From Rhodothalassiaceae bacterium (GTDB taxonomy: Bacteria; Pseudomonadota; Alphaproteobacteria; Sphingomonadales; Rhodothalassiaceae): a DNA stretch of 64,000 nt. The notes beneath the pieces were generated by a model. It had not been told where the DNA came from. It made no database searches and was given only the letters and a program-made list of their open reading frames with translations. Numbering within the stretch: the first letter of the stretch is position 1; each line of letters starts with the position of its first letter. Shown one piece after another: positions 58,631 to 64,000 of the stretch. The stretch is taken from NCBI GenBank assembly GCA_026004935.1, contig BPKC01000001.1, forward strand, positions 1,155,491-1,219,490, read 5' to 3'. The position numbers and the translations under genes were made by a program.

Positions 58631-58968
58631 TGCGCGTCTACAGCGAGCTCGAGGTTGTGGCACGGGTTGCCGGGCTGACGCGCCGCAGGCTGAGGCGGTG
58701 GTGCCAGCTGGGGCTGGTCGTCCCCGCCATGCGCGATCCCGCCGGCGCGCCGCTGTTCGCCGAGATCGATGTCGCGCGTGTCGCGCTGATCCGCGAACTC
58801 GTCGAGGATCTCGGCGTCAACGAGACGGGGGTGGAGATCATCCTTGATCTTCTCGACCAGCTCCATGTCCTGCGCGCACACACCGCACGTCTCGTCGAGG
58901 CGCTCGGCGCCCTCGATCCGGCACTGCGGCGAAGGGTTGCCAGCCTGCTGGCCGAACGGGTAGGATGA
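58630..58968 (+). CDS. cbpM: CbpA modulator CbpM (MerR-like)
   Basis: 112 residues. The start YSELEVVARVAGLTRRRLRR and WCQLGLVVPA form the MerR-like winged helix of CbpM, followed by IRELVEDLGVNETGVEIILD and a helical end. In E. coli CbpM binds the J domain of CbpA and blocks its action on DnaK. The coupled start with cbpA supports the same partnership. Confidence 0.85.
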   Translation: MRVYSELEVVARVAGLTRRRLRRWCQLGLVVPAMRDPAGAPLFAEIDVARVALIRELVEDLGVNETGVEIILDLLDQLHVLRAHTARLVEALGALDPALRRRVASLLAERVG

Positions 58969-59011
58969 GCCGCAGGCCGGCAATGGGCTGGGGAGAAACC
59001 GGAATGGCGCG

Positions 59012-59977
59012 ATGATCACATGCTTTCTGCCCGCGGGTGACGGCCGGCTCGCGGCGCGTCCGGCCGGTCCCGATGCCGAGCGGCTTTTGCGCGAGGCCGT
59101 GTGGGTGGATCTCGCAAGCCCCGAGCCCGCGGAGCGCGAGCTGGTGCGCCGCGCGCTCGGCATCGATCTGCCGACGCGCGAGGAGATGGCGGAAATCGAG
59201 ATCTCGAGCCGCCTCTATGCGGCCGATCATGCACTCTACATGACGGCTAGCGTCGTCACCGGCGCGGACACCCCCACCCCCCAGCTCGAGCCCGCGACCT
59301 TCATCGTGACCGCCGAGCGCCTTGTGACCGTGCGCTATGCCGACTCCAAGCCCTTTCAGCGCTTCACCGCGCTGGTCGAGCGGGGCGAGGCGGGTCGGCA
59401 TGCCGACGCGATGCTGCTCGCCCTCATCGACGCCACCACGGACCGCGGAGCCGATCTGCTGGAACGGGTCGATGGCGAGGTGGCCGCGATCGGCTCGCTC
59501 GTGTTCCAGGAGCACACGCGCGACCTCGATCTGGAGACGATGGTCCGCCGGATCGGCCGCGCCCAGACGCTGACCGGGCTCATCCGCCAGAGTCTCGTAA
59601 CTCTCGGGCGCCTGCTCAACTTCTTCGCCCGGCACGCCCCGCGCGGGGGCGAGCCGGAGATCGAGCGCGAGATCCGCACCCAGCTCGCCGATGTCGCGGC
59701 ACTCGGCGAGCAGGCGGCGTTCCTGTCCGGTCGGCTCAACTTCCTGCTGGATTCGGCGCTGGGGCTCATCAGCCTCAGGCAGAACGAGGTCATCAAGATC
59801 TTCTCGGTGATGGCGGTGATCTTCCTGCCGCCGACCCTGATCGCCAGCATCTACGGCATGAACTTCCAGCACATGCCGGAGCTCGCCTCGCCCTTCGGCT
59901 ATCCTCTGGCGCTGCTGGCGATGTTGGTGAGCGCGATCGCGCCCTACCTCTTCTTCAAGCACAAGGGCTGGCTGTAG
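59012..59977 (+). CDS. corA: CorA-family magnesium/divalent-metal transporter
   Basis: 321-residue inner-membrane channel subunit (pentamer). A large cytoplasmic funnel domain is followed by two C-terminal membrane helices separated by the pore signature YGMNF (GMN at 282-284). Substrate is most likely Mg2+, but Ni/Co/Zn-carrying relatives share the motif. It stands 43 bases after cbpM. Confidence 0.92.
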   Translation: MITCFLPAGDGRLAARPAGPDAERLLREAVWVDLASPEPAERELVRRALGIDLPTREEMAEIEISSRLYAADHALYMTASVVTGADTPTPQLEPATFIVTAERLVTVRYADSKPFQRFTALVERGEAGRHADAMLLALIDATTDRGADLLERVDGEVAAIGSLVFQEHTRDLDLETMVRRIGRAQTLTGLIRQSLVTLGRLLNFFARHAPRGGEPEIEREIRTQLADVAALGEQAAFLSGRLNFLLDSALGLISLRQNEVIKIFSVMAVIFLPPTLIASIYGMNFQHMPELASPFGYPLALLAMLVSAIAPYLFFKHKGWL

Positions 59978-59995
59978 GGCGCGCGGAGCGGCTGC

Positions 59996-61249
59996 CTACT
60001 CGGCAAGCCGGATGAGCGCGTGGCGCTTCCTGCCGGCGGAGATCTTGAGCGGCCCGGCCGAAAGCTCGGCGGCCGTCAGCACGAGCGTCTCGTCGCGGAT
60101 CGGACGGTCCTCGAGCCTGGCGCCGCCCTGGGCGATGAGTCGGCGCACCTCCTTCCTGGACGAGGCAAGCCCCGCGCGCACGAAGGCGTCGAGAATGCCG
60201 ATGCCCGCCGCCGCCTCCTCCGCGCTCACCTCCACCGTGGGCAGGCCCTCGGCCTTGCCGCCCTCCTCGAAGGTCCGCCGCGCGATGGCGGCCGCCCGCT
60301 CCGCCGCCTCACGCCCGCGTGCGAGCGCCGTCGCCTCGAAGGCCAGGATCTTCTTGGCCTCGTTGAGTTCGGCCCCCTGAAGCGCCTCGAGCCGGCGGAT
60401 CTCGTCCATGGGCAGCTCGGTGAACAGCCTCAGGAAGCGGCCGACGTCGGCATCGGCGGTGTTGCGCCAGAACTGATAGTAGTCGTGATCCGAGAGCATC
60501 TCCGGCGCAAGCCACACCGCCCCTTGCGCCGTCTTGCCCATCTTGCGGCCGTCCGCCGTGGTGATCAGGGGGCTGGTGAGCCCGTAGAGCTCGGGCAGGC
60601 CGAGCTTGCGGCCGAGCTCGATGCCGTTGACGATGTTGCCCCACTGGTCGGAGCCGCCGAGCTGCAGGCGGCAGCCGTGACGCCGCGCCAGCTCCACGAA
60701 GTCGTAGGCCTGCAGGACCATGTAGTTGAACTCGAGGAAGGTGAGCGGCTGCTCGCGCTCCAGCCGCGTCTTCACCGATTCGAAGGTGAGCATGCGGTTG
60801 ACGGTGAAGTGCCGCCCGATCTCGCGCAGGAAGGGGATGTATCTGAGCTCGTCCAGCCATTCGGCGTTGTCCGCGAGGATCGCGTCCGCGGGGCCGTAGC
60901 CGAAGGTGAGGAAGCGCTCGAAGTTGCGGCGGATGCCGGCCTTGTTGCGGGCGATCGTGTCCTCGTCGAGAAGCTGCCGGCTTTCGTCCTTGCCGGACGG
61001 GTCCCCGATCTTGCTCGTGCCGCCGCCGAGCAGCACGATGGGCCGGTGCCCCGTCTTCTGCATCCAGCGCAGCATCATGATCTGCACGAGGGAGCCGACA
61101 TGAAGCGACGGCGCCGTCAGATCGAAACCGATGTAGCCGGTCACCGTCTCCCGTGCGGCCAGCGCATCGAGGCCGTCGATGTCGGTGCATTGGAAGATGA
61201 AGCCGCGTTCCTCGAGGATGCGGATGAACTCGGATCTGCGCGTCGACAT
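59996..61249 (-). CDS. tyrS: Tyrosyl-tRNA synthetase
   Basis: Class I synthetase, 417 residues. It has the HIGH-like HVGSL within [32 protein letters not shown] then [13 protein letters not shown] (tyrosine and tRNA contacts), the KMSKS-like [14 protein letters not shown] and a C-terminal S4 RNA-binding domain ([20 protein letters not shown]). ATG 61249 gives the usual length; a GTG at 61276 would add nine residues. It is convergent with corA and divergent from anmK, an arrangement common in alphaproteobacteria. Confidence 0.95.
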   Translation of the reverse strand: MSTRRSEFIRILEERGFIFQCTDIDGLDALAARETVTGYIGFDLTAPSLHVGSLVQIMMLRWMQKTGHRPIVLLGGGTSKIGDPSGKDESRQLLDEDTIARNKAGIRRNFERFLTFGYGPADAILADNAEWLDELRYIPFLREIGRHFTVNRMLTFESVKTRLEREQPLTFLEFNYMVLQAYDFVELARRHGCRLQLGGSDQWGNIVNGIELGRKLGLPELYGLTSPLITTADGRKMGKTAQGAVWLAPEMLSDHDYYQFWRNTADADVGRFLRLFTELPMDEIRRLEALQGAELNEAKKILAFEATALARGREAAERAAAIARRTFEEGGKAEGLPTVEVSAEEAAAGIGILDAFVRAGLASSRKEVRRLIAQGGARLEDRPIRDETLVLTAAELSAGPLKISAGRKRHALIRLAE

Positions 61250-61377
61250 TCCCGCACCGGTCTTTCCAGCCCGCACTGCCGTCTTTGCCCGCCTACGCCT
61301 TCAAAAGCGCTTGAGCCGGCGGGGCGCCTGCCTAACATGGCGGCCGACGGCCGGCAAGAAGCGGAGGGGCGAAGGGC

Positions 61378-62532
61378 ATGACGGACCGGCGCAGCTATCT
61401 TGTCGTCGGGCTCATGTGCGGCACATCCCATGACGGCGTGGATGCCGCGGTGATCGAGACCGACGGCGCGGGCCGGATCGCGCGGCTCGCCGGCCTGGTG
61501 CGGCCGTTTCCCGACGAGCTGCGGCGGGCGCTGGCCGGCCTTGTCGCCGAGGCCCGGGCGCTTTGTGCCGAGGAGCGGGCCGCGTTTCTGGCGGCGCAGC
61601 GCCCTCTGGAGGAGCGGTTTCTGGTGGCGCATGTCGAGGCGGCCGCGGCGGCGCTGAGGCGGGCCGGACGGACGCCGGCGCAAGTGGATGCCGTCGCTTT
61701 CCACGGGCTGACGCTGCTGCACCGTCCGGCCGAGCGCTTCACCTGGCAGTGGGGCTCGCCCGCGCGGCTGGCCGCGCTTCTCGGCCGGCCGGTCATCGCG
61801 GACCTGCGCCTCGACGACATCGCGGCCGGCGGCGAGGGGGCGCCGCTCGTGCCGGTCCATCACCATGCGCTGGTGCGCGAAAGCGGAGAAGGAGCGCCGG
61901 TGGCCGTGCTCAACATCGGCGGGGTCGCGAACGTCACCTGGGTGGATCCGGCGCGCCCGCCGGAAGAGGGGCTGATCGCCTTCGACACCGGGCCGGGCAA
62001 CGGCCTCATCGATGTCTGGATGGCGCGGCATGCCGGTGCGGCCTGCGACCGCGACGGACGCACCGCGCTGGCCGGAAGGGTGGATGAACAGGCGCTCTCG
62101 CGGCTTCTCGCGCATCCCCATTTCCTGCGCCCGCCGCCCAAGTCCCTGGACAAGTTCGATTTCGACCTGGAGGCCTGCGCAGGCCTTTCGACCGCGGACG
62201 GCGCCCGTACGCTCGCCGCGTTCACGGTCGAGGCCGTGGCCCGGGCGGCGCGCTGGTTTCCGCGGCCGGTCGCGGCCTGGTGGGTGACCGGCGGCGGACG
62301 GCGCAACCCCCTCATCATGCGGCTTCTCGCCGAACGCCTCGATGCGCCGGTGCTGCCCGTCGAGGCGGCAGGATTCGACGGCGACACGCTGGAGGCGGAG
62401 GCCTTCGCCTGGCTTGCCGCGCGCCGGCTGGCGGGCCTGCCGTCCAGCTTTCCGGCGACGACGGGGGTCCGGCGGCCGACGGTGCTGGGCCGCATCTACC
62501 GCCCGCCGGTGCCGGGCGATCCCGGCGGCTGA
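61378..62532 (+). CDS. anmK: Anhydro-N-acetylmuramic acid kinase AnmK
   Basis: Cleaves and phosphorylates 1,6-anhydro-MurNAc to MurNAc-6-phosphate during wall recycling. The 384-residue ASKHA-fold kinase has GLMCGTSHDGVDAAVI, AFHGLTLLHRP, LNIGGVANVTW, FDTGPGNGLIDVW and WWVTGGGRRNPLIM. Its 3' end overlaps mazG antisense by 37 bases. It links functionally to the peptidoglycan cluster in this window. Confidence 0.94.
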   Translation: MTDRRSYLVVGLMCGTSHDGVDAAVIETDGAGRIARLAGLVRPFPDELRRALAGLVAEARALCAEERAAFLAAQRPLEERFLVAHVEAAAAALRRAGRTPAQVDAVAFHGLTLLHRPAERFTWQWGSPARLAALLGRPVIADLRLDDIAAGGEGAPLVPVHHHALVRESGEGAPVAVLNIGGVANVTWVDPARPPEEGLIAFDTGPGNGLIDVWMARHAGAACDRDGRTALAGRVDEQALSRLLAHPHFLRPPPKSLDKFDFDLEACAGLSTADGARTLAAFTVEAVARAARWFPRPVAAWWVTGGGRRNPLIMRLLAERLDAPVLPVEAAGFDGDTLEAEAFAWLAARRLAGLPSSFPATTGVRRPTVLGRIYRPPVPGDPGG

Positions 62533-63440
62533 CGGGGGGCGTCCCGTCCGTCGCGCTGCTCGTCGGCCTTGGCCGCCCGCCAGAAGCTCTCGAGCCGGTC
62601 GATGTCCCCGACCGCGGCGGGCTCGGCGGCAAGCCGCGCTTCCACGGCCCGGAAGCGCCGGGCGAACCTCGCATTGGCGGCCATCAGCGCGACCTCGGGA
62701 TCGACGCCGAGGTGCCGGGCGAGGTTGACGACGGTGAACAGGAGATCGCCGATCTCCTCGCTGAGCGCGGTGCGGCGCGCGGGCTCGTCCTTACCCGGGG
62801 CGGCAAGCGCGGCCTCGAGCTCGCGCGCCTCCTCCTCGAGCTTGGCGAGCACCCCGGATGCGTCCGGCCAGTCGAAGCCGAGGCGGGCGGCCGCCTTCTG
62901 CAGCTTCATGGCGCGCGTCAGGGGCGGGAGGGCGGCGGGAATGTCGTCCAGCACGCTCGCCCGCGCGGATCCGCGGCCGCGCGCGCGCTTCTCCGCGGCC
63001 TTGAGCTCTTCCCAGGCCCGGGTCTGCGCGGCGGCGTCCGCCGGCCGCTCGCGGTCGCCGAAGACGTGGGGGTGGCGGCGGACCATCTTGGAGCCGATGG
63101 CATCCAGCACGGCGCCGAGGTCGAAATGCCCGACCTCCTCGGCCATGCGCGCGTGAAAGACGACCTGGAGCGCAAGATCGCCGAGCTCGCCGGCCAGTTC
63201 CGGCCAGTCTTCGCGCGCGATGGCATCCGCGACCTCGTAGGCCTCCTCGATGGTATAGGCGGCGATCGAGGCGAAGTCCTGCTCGCGGTCCCACGGGCAG
63301 CCATGTTCCGGATCGCGCAGCCGCGCCATGATGCGCACGAGCCGGCGCAGCCCCGCAAGCCAGGCGTCCTCGGCCGGCGACGCGGGGGGCAGGGCGTCCG
63401 CGACCGCCTTCCAGCCGTCACCGTCATCCGTCCCGGTCAT
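62496..63440 (-). CDS. mazG: Nucleoside triphosphate pyrophosphohydrolase MazG
   Basis: House-cleaning enzyme that hydrolyses (d)NTPs to monophosphates. The 314-residue protein has two MazG units: MARLRDPEHGCPWDREQDFA then TIEEAYEVADAI and GELGDLALQVVFHARMA in the first, and KLEEEARELEAAL with EEIGDLLFTVVNLARHL in the second, each carrying the EExxE/ExxD metal motifs. The C-terminus is encoded in the antisense of the anmK end, which adds a variable Arg/Pro tail. Confidence 0.94.
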   Translation of the reverse strand: MTGTDDGDGWKAVADALPPASPAEDAWLAGLRRLVRIMARLRDPEHGCPWDREQDFASIAAYTIEEAYEVADAIAREDWPELAGELGDLALQVVFHARMAEEVGHFDLGAVLDAIGSKMVRRHPHVFGDRERPADAAAQTRAWEELKAAEKRARGRGSARASVLDDIPAALPPLTRAMKLQKAAARLGFDWPDASGVLAKLEEEARELEAALAAPGKDEPARRTALSEEIGDLLFTVVNLARHLGVDPEVALMAANARFARRFRAVEARLAAEPAAVGDIDRLESFWRAAKADEQRDGRDAPRQPPGSPGTGGR

Positions 63441-63499
63441 CGCCGCCTCCTGCCTTCATCGCCACCGCGCGCGCTGATGCCAGAGCCCGCCGACAGAAG

Positions 63500-63532
63500 A
63501 CAAGACCGCCGGCAGCGGCGCTGCCGGCGGTC
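63500..63532 (-). terminator. Terminator of the cold-shock gene
   Basis: Perfect 13-base stem, GACCGCCGGCAGC (63504-63516) with its complement at 63520-63532 and a three-base loop. Read on the minus strand it lies 67 bases after the cold-shock stop codon and is followed by TTGTCTTCTG. Confidence 0.7.
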
Positions 63533-63599
63533 CCGTGATCCATCCTCATCCGCCGCGGCCCAGGGGCGGGCCGGCGGGAGAGGGATGCGCGTCAGACGC

Positions 63600-63806
63600 T
63601 CAGATCAGCTCGAGATTGGTGGCCGAGGTGCGGCCACGGCGATCCTCTTCGAGCTCGTAGGAGACGCGCTGGCCCTCGCGCAGGCTGTTCAGCCCCGCGC
63701 GCTCGACCGCGGAAATGTGGACGAAGACGTCCTTTCCGCCCGCATCCGGCTCGATGAAGCCGTAGCCCTTCTGCCCGTTGAACCACTTCACGGTACCATT
63801 TGCCAT
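63600..63806 (-). CDS. Cold-shock protein of the CspA family
   Basis: 68-residue single-stranded nucleic acid-binding beta-barrel that melts RNA structure. RNP1 is KGYGFIEP and RNP2 is VFVHISAVE; the start [20 protein letters not shown] is typical. AGGAAAGG precedes the ATG. Whether it is cold-induced or a constitutive paralogue cannot be told from the sequence. Confidence 0.95.
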   Translation of the reverse strand: MANGTVKWFNGQKGYGFIEPDAGGKDVFVHISAVERAGLNSLREGQRVSYELEEDRRGRTSATNLELI

Positions 63807-64000
63807 CGTTCAAAACCTTTCCTGTTGGCGATGATTGACGTTCCTGGGATTGCGGCCGCGGCCACCGGCATCGCCGATGTCCGACCGGCCTGTCGTCGAA
63901 CCGGGACCTTCCGACGGCCATGAGGCGGCAGGCGCAGCCGCAGAGCCGCGCATGCGCCGCGCATCTTCGTTCGTTCGCCTGTGGGGAGAAGGAAGCAAAA
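63807..64000 (-). other. Leader region of the cold-shock gene, to the window edge
   Basis: No supported gene. Csp genes often have long structured leaders, and the AT-richer part near 63800-63845 fits an untranslated region, but neither a promoter nor a conserved cold box was recognised before the window ends. Confidence 0.35.

Overview
The window reads as a chromosomal segment of a very GC-rich alphaproteobacterium. The signs are long blocks of core genes in alphaproteobacterial order (yqaA-dsbB-coq7; ffh-rpsP-rimM-trmD-rplS; rnpB just upstream of mraZ; divergent tyrS and anmK), PAS_5, DUF2336 and CbpM-type proteins typical of that class, a TonB-dependent receptor of the kind found in that class, and a FtsZ tail ending in [12 protein letters not shown]. 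The genus cannot be fixed from the sequence alone. I see no phage, insertion sequence, CRISPR array or plasmid function; apart from one family of short palindromic repeats this is core genome.

Layout. 1-2.7 kb: end of a YqaA/DedA membrane protein, dsbB, coq7, galE. 2.8-4.2 kb (minus): SLC13 anion transporter. 4.2-8 kb: an AT-richer leader, a single TonB-dependent receptor and its hairpin terminator. 8-12.1 kb: SRP/ribosome operon ffh-rpsP-rimM-trmD-rplS. 12.1-13.6 kb: asd and the RNase P RNA. 13.7-30.1 kb: the division and cell wall (dcw) cluster mraZ-rsmH-ftsL-ftsI-murE-mraY-murD-ftsW-murG-murC-murB-ftsQ-ftsA-ftsZ, packed mostly with 1-4 base overlaps. murF and ddl are not at their usual places in it. 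30.1-35.6 kb: palindromic repeats, tRNA-Val, two PAS_5 proteins, a UvrD/PcrA helicase, PrmA and a small unknown gene. 35.8-40.6 kb (minus): bamD-recN-ligA, a block that in relatives lies downstream of ftsZ and lpxC in the same direction; here it is inverted and lpxC is absent. 40.8-46.4 kb: an XRE regulator, a ClC chloride channel, and a DUF2336 gene overlapping a PAS histidine kinase. 46.4-47.3 kb: an array of five 108-109 bp palindromic elements. 47.3-51 kb (minus): an MCE/Mla lipid transporter operon. 51.2-56.1 kb: an N-formylglutamate amidohydrolase-like gene, a small secreted protein, and a minus-strand operon for E1 alpha, E1 beta and E2 of a pyruvate-type dehydrogenase. 56.6-59 kb: two Hsp20 genes divergent from cbpA-cbpM. 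59-64 kb: corA, tyrS, anmK, mazG and a cold-shock gene.

How it fits together. The window is mostly housekeeping: protein export and translation, peptidoglycan precursor synthesis and septation, DNA repair and ligation, outer-membrane assembly (bamD) and lipid transport (Mla-like), acetyl-CoA supply and proteostasis.

The strongest non-standard observations are: (1) a family of about 108 bp elements made of two facing hairpins, six complete copies plus solo halves, five of them in a row with a period near 144 bp, found at gene 3' ends and supplying stop codons to two genes; (2) phased TGG boxes at 10 bp intervals upstream of mraZ that look like an extended MraZ operator; (3) an apparent one-base deletion at the start of ftsI; (4) loss or relocation of murF, ddl and lpxC together with inversion of the block beyond ftsZ.
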